Shown here one piece after another: positions 22,339-33,889 of a DNA stretch of 64,000 nucleotides. Source of the DNA: Anadara kagoshimensis (taxonomy: Eukaryota; Mollusca; Bivalvia; Arcoida; Arcidae); assembly GCA_021292105.1 (NCBI GenBank), contig CM037870.1:43976576-44040575 (forward strand), written 5' to 3'. Made by a program: the position numbers and the translations under genes. Position 1 is the stretch's first letter. Every line of letters starts with the position of its first letter. The notes beneath the pieces were generated by a model. That model was not told the origin of the DNA, searched no databases, and saw nothing but the letters and a program-made list of their open reading frames with translations.

Positions 22339-22376
22339 TTTGTAGATATATATGTCACAGACAATGTGAGAATCAG
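22339..22376 (+). CDS. Exon 'B': second part of the C1 domain
   Basis: This is a 38-bp exon with a textbook acceptor (tttttttcttttcag) and a consensus donor (cag/gtaagt). Two bases complete the codon left by 18763-18874, then 12 codons read CRYICHRQCENQ, ending in phase 0. The joined peptide supplies the second CxxC, the x4-His-x2-Cys and part of the final loop. The last zinc ligand of a complete C1 (Cys, eight residues after the previous one) is not here and must be in the next exon, which I could not find. The two exons lie about 3.5 kb apart and are compatible in phase and domain order, which makes chance very unlikely. The gene would be a C1-bearing signalling or adhesion protein; tensin is my leading guess. 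Confidence 0.87.
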
Positions 22377-22571
22377 GTAAGTGTTTTAATTATAAATATA
22401 TATTCATAGCAACTGTATCCACATAAATTAACTAATACAACAACACATATTGTAAAAATGTACAATGCTGTTTTTAAAAATAATCTTAGAAATCATGGAT
22501 TTGTGGGAACTTTGTGGGCATGGCCGATGATCAGTCAATTGATATAGTAATTTCTTTTTCATATACATGTA

Positions 22572-22766
22572 CAGTGAAACCTTAATTTATTGCCATCTTT
22601 TGCTCAGTCAAATTTTGGCAAAATAAAGGGGACTTGGCAATAAATCTAGAGAGTCTTTTAAAGAAAAAACAAGTTGTAGAAGAAACAGATTATGGAGTTT
22701 CAAAATCAGGTGGCAAAAAAGCAAGTTAGCAAAAGTATTCGCAGGCATTATTACAGAGTTTTATTG
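22572..22766. mobile_element. MITE-2 copy, TA-flanked
   Basis: It starts cagtgaaaccttaatttatt and ends attacagagttttattg, with TA outside both ends (22570-22571 and 22767-22768). Interior blocks (ctcagtcaaattttggca, gagtttcaaaatcaggtg) recur at 29582 and 53020. It lies about 200 bp downstream of the C1 exon donor. Confidence 0.75.
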
Positions 22767-22799
22767 TATGTATAGGCATTTATCTCTTGTAATTACAGA

Positions 22800-23145
22800 A
22801 CCACTTTGTCAGCTCAGCTGGTAGAGTGTTCACTTTGTAAGTGGGAGGTTGTGGGTTCAAACCCTGACTCAGGGTCTGACCAAAGCCTTAAAAGTGGCTA
22901 GTGACTGTTCTTTCGCCAAGCACTTGGCATAACAAAATGAAAGTTGCAGTTTTTCAGATGGGAACTTAAAATAAACAAGGTCCTGTGTCACAGTAGGCTT
23001 GGCATGATAAAGAACCCTACAGTATAATGCCATCAGTGCAACGCACAGGCAAAATTTCTGCACTTTCACCTATAGCTTTGTGATGTCTCGATATAAGTGA
23101 AATATTCTTGACTGAAACGTTAAACACCATTACACAACTCAACTC
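22800..23145 (+). mobile_element. SINE-A copy, full length
   Basis: Head: cagctcagctggtagagtgt, then gaggttgtgggttcaaaccc. Body: gtggctagtgactgttcttt, caagcacttggcataac, gtaggcttggcatgataaag, gtgcaacgcacaggcaaaa. Tail: gaaatattcttgactgaaac, then cgttaaacaccatt. Confidence 0.9.
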
Positions 23146-23149
23146 TCTG

Positions 23150-23995
23150 TAATTAGATTGCATACCTGGTGTATGCTTAAGAATTTGAGTTTGGATTAGT
23201 TATTGCAGGTATTTTTACCATCCAATGTATACATGTACCTATCATGCATTCACTTGTTATATACTTTCTATCCAAATTTGTACTTTAAATTCATGATTTA
23301 TTTATAAAAGATAAATATATGTGGGCTGTTATAGAGCTGTTTTGTAACAAGATTACATAATTTTAGACAATTACCTCTTATCTTTGTGACATACAGAATG
23401 GTAAATTGTACTAGGGTTAAACATTTGGTATTTACCAGTTTGAAATAAAATTTAAATTGTTTTGAAGCTTCCTGTTTGTAATATAATGTTGAGTATTTGT
23501 TTGAATTAAGGAACGGTAATAAAAAGCTAAAATTACTTCAAACTCTTGTAGAAAGTGCATTTTATTAGATTTTAAAAAGATGATTGATGAAAATTTAGAT
23601 CAATTTTTGGAAAAACTGTACTTTAAGTACCATATTTAAGAGTTCCAATTTAAGCAAGCTGGCTGCAAATTTGCATATTAAGGATTTCACAATATATCAG
23701 CATATTTAGGTCTTGTACAAGAAATTCAAAAATGGTTCAAGTAATATGTCTATAGCTTCAGTGCAAATGTTGATGTCTTAAGTTTAAGGTTTTAGTCAAA
23801 GGTTTCTTTTTGTGGATGAGCTAGACGTGGCAGTTATCTATGACTCTGACAGATCCTTTTCCCTATTCTTATTGATGGTAAAGTTTTTCTTTAGCTTTAC
23901 TTTGACCTAGATTTGAATCCCACAAAAAGCAAATCCTATTCTGAGAAAGTTTGTCTTTTTGCTTACCATTTTCTCTGGTATTTATCCACCATTTC
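23150..23995. other. No feature seen (intron-like)
   Basis: AT-rich DNA; no exon, RNA gene or repeat family recognised. Confidence 0.55.
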
Positions 23996-23997
23996 GT

Positions 23998-24335
23998 AAC
24001 CACTGCGGTAGCTCAGTTGGTAGAGTGCTCTCTCCGTAAGTGGGAGGTTGTGAGTTTGAATCCCGACCAAGTCTGACCCAAGACTTGAAAGTGGGTAGTG
24101 ACTGTTCTTTTGCCAAGCACTCGGCATTAAGAATGAAACCCATGGTTCTTTCAGATGGGAACTTAAAATAAACAAGGTACCGTTTCACAGTAGGTTTGGC
24201 ACGATAAAGAACCCTTCTTTATAATGCCATCAGTGCAATGCACAGGTAAAATTTCTGCACTGCCTATAGCTGGTGACATCTTGATATAAGTGAAATATTC
24301 TCGACTGGGACGTTAAACACCATTACTCAACTCCT
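23998..24335 (+). mobile_element. SINE-A copy, full length
   Basis: Head: ggtagctcagttggtagagt, then gaggttgtgagtttgaatcc. Body: gaaagtgggtagtgactgt, ccaagcactcggcattaag, gtaggtttggcacgataaag. Tail: gaaatattctcgactgggac, then gttaaacaccattactcaac. It is the best head of the family and is not a functional tRNA. Confidence 0.92.
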
Positions 24336-24745
24336 ATATCTGACCACCTTGATATAAAGAATTTGGCATGGAGTGTAAGGCATCATGATTCCAGTCCACT
24401 CTAATTTGGACTGAGATTGAATCTCATGGTACTGGTAACTGTCTTTAGGACTGAAGATGGACACTGTAATTGACAGAGATTGAAATATCATTGATATAAA
24501 TAACTGTAGTTTGTATTGGAGGGTTGGATACTTTGTAACACTACATAACCTGTTGATTGACAGGTAGTTAGTATGGAGTATTATTGATCAGCTGTGTGTA
24601 ACTTCCTATTAAGTAATTCATTCATCATGTCATGATGAGTTTATCAAAAGAGAAATACTTCATTTAGACCTTTGAACAGCCTCTCTTTATGTCTCATCAT
24701 TATCTAGCAGTTGGGTGGCCAGAGATGTTACTTTGTTTTACCTTT

Positions 24746-24970
24746 GAAATCAAGATATTGGAAAGAATTTTCCCCCCTTTTTCAGAGAATTTTATATGCT
24801 CCTTAATTGCCCAAGTGTCTGTGAAATCAAGATTTTGGCAAGCATTTTTCTCCTTCTTTTTTCAGAAAATTTTATATTCCTGTTAATTGCCCGAGTGCCT
24901 GTGAAATCAAGATTTTGGCAAGCAATTTTTCACTTTTTTCAAAAAAAAAATTATATGCCTGTTAGTTGCC
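24746..24970 (+). repeat. Tandem repeat, about 78 bp, three copies
   Basis: Each unit starts gaaatcaagat(a/t)ttgg, carries cttttttcagaaaatttta and ends ttgccc(a/g)agtg(t/c)ctgt. The starts are at about 24746, 24823 and 24903. The third copy runs into a SINE-B. Confidence 0.9.
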
Positions 24971-24971
24971 C

Positions 24972-25186
24972 CAGATTTTTTGCCCAGTCAAGATTCTTTC
25001 AGTTATAAAATGATTGTGGAGGAAAACAAAGCACCTGGAGAAAACCACCAACTCTTTGGCAAATGAATTGACAAACTTTCTCACACTAGGATCTGCCCAA
25101 GCAAGATTTGAACCTAGGCAGTGAGAGGTACTGTGATCTATCGGCAGGTGCTTTAGCTAGACCACTGGACCACCACACCCCTTTAG
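24972..25186 (-). mobile_element. SINE-B copy, reverse, full length
   Basis: On the + strand: gcccagtcaagattctttca, cacctggagaaaaccaccaa, gaattgacaaactttctcac, actaggatctgcccaagc, aagatttgaacctaggcagt (inverse B box), then gctagaccactggaccacca (inverse A box). The head resembles a serine- or leucine-type tRNA with a long variable region. Confidence 0.88.
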
Positions 25187-25189
25187 ATA

Positions 25190-25785
25190 ATAAAAAGATG
25201 TGGAAGAATAAAATGTAAAAAAAGTTGGGGAAATTTTTATGAAGATGAGTGGTTTTAAAAAGTTTTTTAGAGTTAAAATAAGCATCTTATACACGTTTAT
25301 TACTGTACATTCTCTTTTTTTTACAACCTAAATGCACAACTAGTGTAGAACATAGCAATGAACTGCAATGGTAATATATCATTTGAGTAAGAAGAAATAA
25401 ACGAGTCAGCTGTTCTGTCTAATTACTGTGAAATAGAAAAGTTTACAAGTTGTTATAGTGATTTGCAAATGATCCAGAATAAATCACTACACGGTACCAA
25501 CCCTCCTAATCCGTGTTGCTGACAAGTTTTATGTTTTACTGTTCAAATTTGTTAATAAGTTACTAAACATAGCAGCATCATCAAGGTGCAGCAACCATTA
25601 GTTGATACTTCTGCATGACTAAGTTAAGTTAGAGAAATTCACTTCCTGTATTGGCTTTTTCCTTGAAATGAAGGAATGTCAGATGTAGTGTTAATATCTT
25701 CAATCCTGTTCACATTTTGTCAAAACACTTTGTTCACATAATCATGGATGCACACATGGGCATGCAGACACAAATTTATAGAATC
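25190..25785. other. No feature seen (intron-like)
   Basis: No exon or repeat family recognised. Confidence 0.55.
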
Positions 25786-25788
25786 TTA

Positions 25789-25911
25789 CACCGGCAACAG
25801 TGTAAGACAGAGGATGAATATTTTCCTGTCCAGAACTCACTAAAGCTTGTTCTGGACATTGAAAATATTTATCCGAGTTTTAGATATCTCTGCCTTACAC
25901 TGTTACTGGTG
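25789..25911. mobile_element. 123-bp palindromic element, TA-flanked
   Basis: The left end caccggcaacagtgtaagac mirrors the right end ccttacactgttactggtg. Nested inside are gaatattttc/gaaaatattt and tgtccagaac/gttctggaca. TA stands outside both ends (25787-25788 and 25912-25913). The whole element would fold into one long hairpin. No second copy was noticed in the window. A tiny MITE is the simplest reading. Confidence 0.75.
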
Positions 25912-26112
25912 TATGATTCTTTTTGTCACAAATTTGAAGCAGAAAAACATGTTTTGTAAATAAAAAATTGCATCAAACATTCAGTTTTCAGGCCATCATC
26001 GGTACCTGTTGAAAAAGACATAACTAATTTTGTTGAAGTCCTCACATAAAATGATTATGACGCTATCAATTAAGCGTGTGTGATTGTGACATTGAGAAAT
26101 TGTTGGTTGAGA

Positions 26113-26250
26113 AAAGTGATCTCATCCCTAGGGTGAGACAGAAAAATCTCACATGGGTAAAAACATGGTATTTCCATGTCTCATGTGTGAGAAATGGCTG
26201 TCTTGTATATAGCACTTTAGACCACTTTACTACCAAAGCCCCCTGTGACA
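26113..26250. repeat. Segment with nested inverted repeats
   Basis: gatctcatccctagggtgag, tctcacatgggtaaaaacat and ggtatttccatgtctcatg, then tgtgaga, form overlapping palindromes (tctcac...gtgaga; aaacatggta...ccatgt). Similar tctcacatatgtgagat motifs appear near 41350-41560. The overlapping 95-codon frame has no recognised domain and spans the palindromes. Confidence 0.5.
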
Positions 26251-26369
26251 TGAGAGCCTTTGTCTATCAAGAGTTCATACTTCTACTTGATGTTATGTGC
26301 CCTGTTTATATCAGAAGCCTTAGAGCTGAAATATTGCTTATTCATGTTCTTCTAGATTTATAACGCACT

Positions 26370-26960
26370 GTTCATTGAATTTACCCAACCTTTTTCGTTC
26401 CCAGAATTGCCTTGGTATCAAGGATCTGTCAACATCAAAGTTAAATTAAAATTTATAATTTTGAATTTTCATTTTACCTTTTATTATCATAAAAGTCTGA
26501 CATTACTTAAAGCAGGTTAGAGTCTGTTATATAAGTTTAAATGAAGCCTCTGTGTAAGGGGGTAGAAAATTGCATATAAAATATTATTACATAAATCACA
26601 GCTAGGTTCTGTGTAGGTGTAAAATTCATTAGAAAATCTGAATAAGTAAACTGGATTTTGTCGCTTTTATTTCATGCTGTAGTGACTCTCTAAAGGTTCG
26701 CACATTACAATTTCAAATGCAACGTTTTGATAAGGTAAATTTTATTACACATTTAAGTGAAGTTTAATAATTATGAATTCTTTTGAGTAACCATTTTGAA
26801 ATAAAGATAGTAATTTGTTTTTTATTTTGCCAGTAATCTGATTTAAGTTGCTAAATAAGAAATCTGAACTTTATGAAAGCTGAAAACATAAATCAAGCTT
26901 TAGAGCATAAAATTTGAATATTTTAAAAATATGTTCAACCAGTTTTAAAGTTTTCATCTC
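26370..26960. other. No feature seen (intron-like)
   Basis: AT-rich, no feature recognised. Confidence 0.5.
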
Positions 26961-26965
26961 CTTAA

Positions 26966-27376
26966 GATATTCAAATTTTATCATGTAACCCTGTTATATT
27001 AAGTGGGTTGTCAGATACTCAGGTAGATTCATTTTATGAAGAAAAAAAAACTTGCTCAGAAAAAACAGTACCATATAAATGGGTCTTTGAACAGCAGGGA
27101 AATATATCACTTTATAAGAAACCAGTCACACATTCTTCTTTTTTAGTTGTGGATTTTTATTTCGATGATAAGGATCTTAATATTACGATGGATTTCTTAA
27201 GATTTAGTTATTCACACCCTTCGTCTGGATTTAGTAATTTTGGAATGCATAGAACAGAGGACCTATATACCCGTCGAAAAAAGAGAAAACAAGGTTATTT
27301 ATATTTTTATGATATATATATATTTCTTTTAAAAATTCAGGTAAAAAATCAACCCCACTTTGAAATTTTAATTTAA
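26966..27376 (+). other. Open frame of uncertain status (possible exon)
   Basis: This frame is open for 137 codons after a stop at 26963. Its middle is of higher complexity than surrounding DNA: mixed polar and aromatic residues, then DLYTRRKKRKQ. The only internal ATGs are at 27188 and 27245. Possible acceptors are attaag near 27003 and actcag at 27021. Two possible donors are caag/gttatt at 27294 (weak) and ttcag/gtaaaa at 27341, which would end in phase 0 like the other candidate exons. The last 15 codons before 27341 are AT-driven and unconvincing. No domain is recognised. It could be a cassette or alternative start exon, or chance. Confidence 0.25.
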
Positions 27377-27379
27377 TAG

Positions 27380-28240
27380 CATTAATAAGAATGCAGAATA
27401 GGTGTGACAGACGGAAAAATTTTGAGACTTTATGAAAATTTTTAACCAACAGTCTAAAAAATATTTTAGCCTTTTTAGAGATGTAATTGACATCCGAAAA
27501 AAAGGTAAAATTGAAAAAAAAAAAATATTGCAAAATTTTCTTTGCTAATGGTTGTAGAAGTTTAGTAAAGAGGTGGATCGGTGTAACTATAAAAAATGAA
27601 TAAATAAAAAAAAAATAAAGCTTAAAAATTCAGTCTTAATTGGAGATGTCCATCCATAAATTCAAGTAAAAACTTGCACAATGTTGCTAAAACACTTGCA
27701 TTTCCCTATACAACAACCTTGTAATACAAAAATCAGGTTTGAGGCTAAGCTCATGACCTTGAGCTTTTAGGTCAAGGTTTGAGTTTAATATGTCAGAGAG
27801 TCCCATACGGATCTATATTGTGATTTTGACATGGAGTTATGTTGCATGTTCACAACATATGAAAATAATCATAAGATTTATATGAACATCATATTATTTA
27901 TATATCCTATACATACCATGTATAATTATTTACATTAATGCAGGATTATGTTGTAAAGAAACAGCTCTGTGATATGATGTAGAAAAATGGAAGAAAGTCA
28001 AATAGTGTTATTAAATGTAGCAGGCTCTCTTAATTCTAGTTTACATAGTTCCGTGTTTGTACTATGAACGGTGCTGTGATATTATGTCACAAGAATTTCT
28101 ATTAGCTTTTCAAGGACTCGACGATTTATTTCATTATAAGCATACACTCATTGGATTTGCACCTATATGCATGAAACATTTGACAAAATAGCAAAGTATT
28201 GTTTCTAAAAATAAAAATAAAATAGCGTTATGAGGCATCA
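27380..28240. other. No feature seen (intron-like)
   Basis: AT-rich DNA without recognised features. Confidence 0.5.
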
Positions 28241-28246
28241 TCAGCG

Positions 28247-28249
28247 TCG

Positions 28250-28287
<38 letters not shown>
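28247..28287. repeat. (ATC)n microsatellite
   Basis: About 13 consecutive catcat units follow gcgtcgt. A short (TTA)n run is also present near 28386-28400. Confidence 0.95.
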
Positions 28288-28288
<1 letters not shown>

Positions 28289-28294
28289 ACATCT

Positions 28295-29575
28295 AGGAAT
28301 GTTATGTATCTATCTAAGGGAAGACAACTCACCAATATATGTTATAAAACACATACAAATTATAAAACTTCAATGCATACAATAATATTATTATTATTAT
28401 GACAGTTCATTTAAAGAGTATAAATGTTTAGTTAGTTGTGTTTGTTTTCATCAGCACTTTAAATAAGCATGTCAGATACATAAGACATATATCTGTCTGT
28501 GGTTGATCACTGGCTAGATGCCGTCCGCACCTTTACCACTTGGCAGTCTAACCAAGTTTGAAGGCTTTTGACTAATACCTTTACTTACCACTTGGCTGTC
28601 ATAGCATTTTTATGGACTTTGTAAAGTGATCACCAAGTATATCGAAGGCATCTTGTATCATGCCTAAAAATGTAAATGTGGCTGTCTTAAAAGTTGCAGT
28701 AAAACTTGAGGAAGTTGAAAATACATGATTATAATAATATTCTGTATACCGGTAATAATCCAAAAAGGTGCTACAAAAAAGCTATTTATTTCTCCTAATT
28801 TTGTTTACACGTATACAAGAGTAATTTGGATGACTAACCAGGCACATTCACACATATATTTTTAGAAGTGTATTTCGGTGCAGATGCAGTTAATTGTGCA
28901 TTCTTGTATAGTTATTACCCAGCCAGTTATACATACATCACAAAAAATCGCAGTTACATCATTTTTTGCAGACTTGAATAAACAATAATACATAGTTACA
29001 AAAGAGAAATTGTTCACGTCTTGTAAGCTGATTACCAGTAGTGTTGCTTTAAATAAACTCAGCTCTTGTGGCAATACAAAAAACCTTAAGAAAAATGTAC
29101 CTATATTTACTTATATAATGATGAAAAGGGATTTTAAGTACAATAGCACCTGTTGTAGCCATGTCAGAAGTCAGCTATCATACCTACTTATATTTTATTG
29201 TGTTGCAGTTGCTTCAGATATATGTAATAAACAGTTTCTTTTTTTACATGAAATATTTCCTTTGAGTTATTAACATGATAGACTTTATATGATGTTGATA
29301 CGGTTATAAACACAACCATCACATCTTCTTAAATATGATAGGTAAAATCAGTTCCTTGCCTCTTCTTCCAATCTTATTCTCTCTCTTGGTAAAATCAGTT
29401 TTTCTCTTTCTCTCTCTCCAGATATTCTTGTTTCTTTCAGCAGTGCAATCATATAAACAGAGCACTTGCACACTTCTGATGAAATTCAATTAACTTGAGG
29501 TATTTTTGTCTTGTAGTGGTTTTCTACTTGACGTGTTTGCAATATTAAGGCGTTCTGGAACATAAACCAGCATTG
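28295..29575. other. No feature seen (intron-like)
   Basis: No gene or recognisable repeat family apart from TC-rich stretches near 29380-29420. Confidence 0.5.
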
Positions 29576-29581
29576 ATAGTG

Positions 29582-29771
29582 TAGTAAAATCTTGATTTAT
29601 CACCATCAATTGTTCAGTCAAATTTTGGTGTTATTAAGGGGTATAACAATAAAGGGAGGGGAGGTGTATACAAAGAAAAACAGGAAAAAATGGAATTTGT
29701 GACTTCAAAATACAGATGCAATTTGCAAGATAGTAAACTTATCGAGAGGCATTATAATGAGGTTATATCTT
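29582..29771. mobile_element. MITE-2 copy, diverged
   Basis: It starts tagtaaaatcttgatttatc, carries tgttcagtcaaattttggtg and gtgacttcaaaatacag, and ends near attataatgaggttatatc. Ends are eroded and the TA duplication is unclear. Confidence 0.6.
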
Positions 29772-29913
29772 AACATTATTGGATTTGGGCTGAATTAATA
29801 AAAAAAAGGTAAAATGTAAAAAATTGAAAAAACAATAACAAAACAATGTAATGCTTAATTAATTTTTTAATTCTGTACTTATTGCAATACATTTAATACA
29901 TTTCTATGTAAAA

Positions 29914-30166
29914 GACATTGTCTGCCTCGCTGTTTGGAAGACATCATCAGTCTCGCTGTTTGGAAGACATTATCAGTCTCGATGTTTGGTAGACATTGTT
30001 AGTCTCGCTGTTTTGAGGAAATTGTCTGTCTCGCTGTTTTGAGGAAATTGTCTGTCTCGCTGTTTGGGAGACATTGTCAGTCTCACTGTTTGGAAGACAT
30101 TGTCTGTCTCGCTGTTTGGGAGACATTGTCAGTCTTGCTGTTTGGAGGACATTGTTTGTCTCACTG
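29914..30166 (+). repeat. 26-bp minisatellite, about 9.7 copies
   Basis: The unit gacattgtctgtctcgctg, then tttggaa, repeats in strict 26-bp register, with variants (tcagtc/tctgtc, tttggga/ttttgag). Since 26 is not a multiple of 3, a tandem array keeps different frames open on both strands. The 85- and 123-codon frames here (repeating CLAVWE- and TDNV-like blocks) are therefore artefacts. Confidence 0.95.
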
Positions 30167-30169
30167 TAA

Positions 30170-31205
30170 TCAATACCTGTATGACATGATGGAATGTTTT
30201 CCAATGATTAGATTTCCATGTCTAGCTTACAGATTAAATTTATATCTGTCATTGCCTGTTCATGAATTACCACATGATAATTGCAGAAAATTTTCAAATT
30301 ACGAGACAATTGATTTTGATGTGTTGCAATTTCAAATCAGTTTCTTATTTAAGTCTGATGCGGAGATTATTTTCAGGCATGTTCCAGATAATTTACAGTG
30401 CAGAAAATAAGTAATCGTAACATTTTTCAATCAAAGTTATCTCATGATTACGAGGGATAATTTCATTTTTGGTATCTGAATTGACGTTGCTGTAATTTTT
30501 ACAATTTTGCTCATCACCTTATCTTATGATTACACGGGATAATTTAATTTGGGGAAAGTTTTATTTTAAAGGTAAATAGCAAAATGTTGAAAGGTCAGAA
30601 AACGTTTGAGATATAATAGTTGTGTTACTTGTTAGGAGGAAAGATAGGGGCTTTTAACTCGCCAACATCAACCCACAAGGATGTACCGTAACCTTTATTT
30701 ATTTAATCATACTGCATACATTTACTTATGACTTATTTCTAGAAAGGTTTTAAAAATAGATCAGTGATTTTTATCTGTTACATTTTACCTGTACTTACAT
30801 ATTCACAGCTGGATTGGTCAGTTAATCCCTTGACCAGTAGAGATTATCAGCGGTCATTAGCATACCACCGGTTTTATTTTCAAGGTCTGTTAAGAGACCA
30901 GTTAGCAGATGAATTGTGTCTTGGGAGAAATTGTTTTATTTATTTTGGTGATTAACCCTAATGAATCTTAATTAATGAACACAGGAGAATTCATTATACC
31001 TGTTTCAAATGAGTGACTATTGTGCGTGATTATGTGTATTACGACATTATATTTATAGTTTAGTAACTCTGCTATATTTATAGATTAAAAACACATGGAT
31101 ATAAACTTACTATATGTGTGAAGTCAAAATTCATGATCATTTGAAGGATTAAAAAATTCAAGCTGATTTGACATAGATTTTGGGATTTTTTTTTAATTCC
31201 CTGAA
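30170..31205. other. No feature seen (intron-like)
   Basis: The frame at 30039-30410 continues past the minisatellite to about 30410, but that part shows no splice signals or domain. Near-duplicate blocks (tcatgattacgagggataat / ttatgattacacgggataat) at about 30443 and 30522 suggest an old duplication. Confidence 0.5.
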
Positions 31206-31600
31206 ATATGTGAACTGGAAATAGTAGTGCAACGACACCAACATCTTTATTTCACTGTTTATTATAGGAGATGTAGCTGTCTTTTAAGCTTTTGGTCCTA
31301 GAGTGGGCCTTCATCAGGACAGTGTGTATTTCTTTGAAACATGTGCAAAGGATTTTTCCAACTTTGATTTAATAGATTTGGCTATTTTTGTTATTTCTTG
31401 GAATATGTGCAAAGTTTTAAGGATTAAAAAAGGGTTCAAACTTTGATTCAACATAGACTTGGATGTTTTGTAATTCCTTGAGATATGTGAAAAAAATTTA
31501 AGGATAAAAAAGGTTCAAACTTTGAAATTTTGATTTGACACAGATTTGGTTATTTTTGTAATTCTGTGCAGTTTTTTTTATGGATAAAAAATAATCCATA
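31140..31600. repeat. Degenerate repeats with a possible SINE relic
   Basis: A unit of about 110 bp (tttgacatagattttgg, then aattccctgaaatatgtg) recurs loosely at about 31165, 31365, 31450 and 31530. Within it, 31285-31325 (gcttttggtcctagagtggg, ccttcatcaggacagtg) resembles the conserved core of some animal repeats. That part is only an impression. Confidence 0.5.
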
Positions 31601-31885
31601 AGAATTGAGGGGATAAAGAAGTTCCAATATTTGATTGTATGGGACAGGTTGCTTTTCAGCATACAGACCACACTAATTTGTTTTGAAACAAAATATTTGT
31701 TAAGATAGCAAGAAACAGTTCGGAGAATGCTACACATCCTATCAGGACATATGGAATATATTTAGTTTCAATATACATAGATATGTCCATCTGAAGCGTC
31801 TCGTATCCAACCTTGTAAAATACATTTGTACGACCTTACGGAAAACCGATGCCAAAACATTGATAGGTGAATTTACCTGCCTTTT

Positions 31886-32072
31886 CAGGTTTCATTCAAA
31901 GAGGATTTTACATTTTATATTGTAAAACACATTTCTCCATTTAACTGAAAAACTGTCAAAAATATCTGTACTTTTACAGGTTTCATTCAAAGAGGATTTT
32001 TACATATATATTCTAAAACAAATTTCTCCATTAAACTGGAAAACTGACAAAATACTGTACTTTAAACAGGTT
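31886..32072 (+). repeat. Two-copy tandem repeat, about 100 bp
   Basis: The block caggtttcattcaaagagga, then acacatttctccatttaac or an equivalent and gaaaaactg, occurs at about 31888 and 31977. Confidence 0.85.
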
Positions 32073-32074
32073 AT

Positions 32075-33860
32075 TTACTTAATTGATAGATGTGATTTTT
32101 GCGGCTAATTAAGAAAGTAAAAATTAATGCTCCAGTGTTAGAACATGGTTTACAAGTATGCTGTGATAATTTTATCAGTAAAGTTCTGTGATACAACATT
32201 GTGTGTGATAATTTCGTTATGTGGAGGTCTAGTTTGTTGTGATATAACCACGTCTTGTTTACAAGTGTTCGTTAAAATCACACTTAAATAGATTGTGTTT
32301 CATCAGAGGAGTACATGAAGAGGGATATACCGTTCTTCCTGTTTTATGGGAGACAGGTATAGGATATGATTACCTTGAGTTATTTACGAGTCTGACCATA
32401 AAACATATATATGGACATCCTTGTTTTAATCAGAAAAGGCAGATGTACTAACTTCAGAGAAAAAATACTAAACTGTCCATTGACCAAGATAAACCATGAC
32501 ATCGTAGGATTATTCCGGGTTATTTAGATGCTTCAGATTCTTTACAGCTATCATGGACCTTTGTAGACCTGGATAATTAACTTGTTTTCATGCTCATTAT
32601 ACCTTGTTAGACCTTTTGTTTGAAGTTCATTAAAATCTGCTGGTTGTGTTGGGATGTATAAGTCCAAAAGTGCAAACTTTTATTTAAAAATTATTAGATA
32701 ATTCAAGGATATACTTGACTAGGTTAAGATAAACTGCAGACATTTAATTTAGCAGAAAATTAAAACTTTATTGTGGAGATGCGAGAGAAATTACTTCTAG
32801 ATGTGTAATTGAAAACATATATAAGATTTTATGTAATTTATTGTCATCTCCAAAGATGAGCTTCGCGAACAGATGTGTAATTCTTAGCAGGAAAAGTGTG
32901 CCGAACGCCAAGAGTGGATTTTAAATTAAGACATGTGGTATAACTCTGAAGGTAATAGAAATATGGTGCCCCATAACTATTTGATGAAAGGTTTACAGCT
33001 TTTTGATCCATATACCAGACGAGACCAGCAAATATCAATTAATATTTTTAATGTAATAAGTATGTTTCACCTCTAGGCTTTTAGGAACTTAAGGTAACAA
33101 TTTATATCATTTTCAAAAATAGATTTTTTTTCCAATGAATTTTCACATATGGATAAAGTTTTTATAAGAATATAAAAAAAGGAGATAGAGATCCAGAGGA
33201 GATAACTATCCGATTCAGTTAAAATAACTGGGATAAATTTCCTGCAAAGTAAATCTATTCCACGCTGATGTAAAAAACCTTCTTCATTCAATCATCTTTT
33301 GTATATACATCTGGAGCATAAGTTTATATTAAGTGAAACATTTTACCATCATTGCAATTACTCTTCTTAGAATAGATTGTTAAAATCAGGAACTGAAGTA
33401 TAAATAATCTTCTACCTGTGTGATGTATACAGCTTTGGAAGTCGAAAATATGTCGATATTTTGGTTTATGTATAACTAGGTGCCTCAACCAACTTTCTGT
33501 TTCCTTGACAGTTAAATGTTTTAACCATATGCAGTGTATGCATGCTAAGGCCAAGCTTTTGAACGACCAAGACTGTTTGGTTGCCAAGTTTGAGTTTCAG
33601 TTACCTTCAGTATACAAATAAACATTTCATTATAGAGGAAACATTTTACTTGGCAATTTTTGTGTACTAAAGGAAGGGATTAATTGCCAAGTGTAACATC
33701 TTTCGAATGTTGTGGACTTTACCCCTTCCTTTTTTAAAAGAAAACTTGAAATCTCTTGTCTTGTCTAATGAGATGGATTACATTTAACATCAGTCAAAAG
33801 AATGCCAATTAATGGACAAATTGATATGGCAAATTACCAACAAGTTTAAACCATACTGCA
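32075..33860. other. Upstream flank of the large exon; no feature proven
   Basis: The promoter or 5' leader exon of the transcript beginning in the large exon could lie here, but I see no clear TATA box or splice donor. A possible acceptor (ccatactgcag, ending 33860) precedes the ATG by 30 bp but lacks a good pyrimidine tract. The minus-strand frames at 32844-33587 have no domain features. Confidence 0.45.
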
Positions 33861-33889
33861 GTTAAATAACGAAACCTGTTACTGCAACC

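Noticed and set aside
23998-24075. tRNA gene candidate
   Set aside because: A and B boxes are good, but the 3' acceptor-stem complement is not evident, the SINE-A body follows directly, and the same head recurs in other copies.
26076-26363. 95-codon plus frame with several Cys
   Set aside because: It spans nested palindromes of a repeat-like segment and has no donor, acceptor or domain support.
28247-28287. CRISPR-like or regulatory repeat
   Set aside because: It is a simple trinucleotide microsatellite with no spacers.
29947-30410. 85-codon minus and 123-codon plus frames
   Set aside because: Created by the 26-bp minisatellite. The non-repetitive remainder has no domain or splice support.
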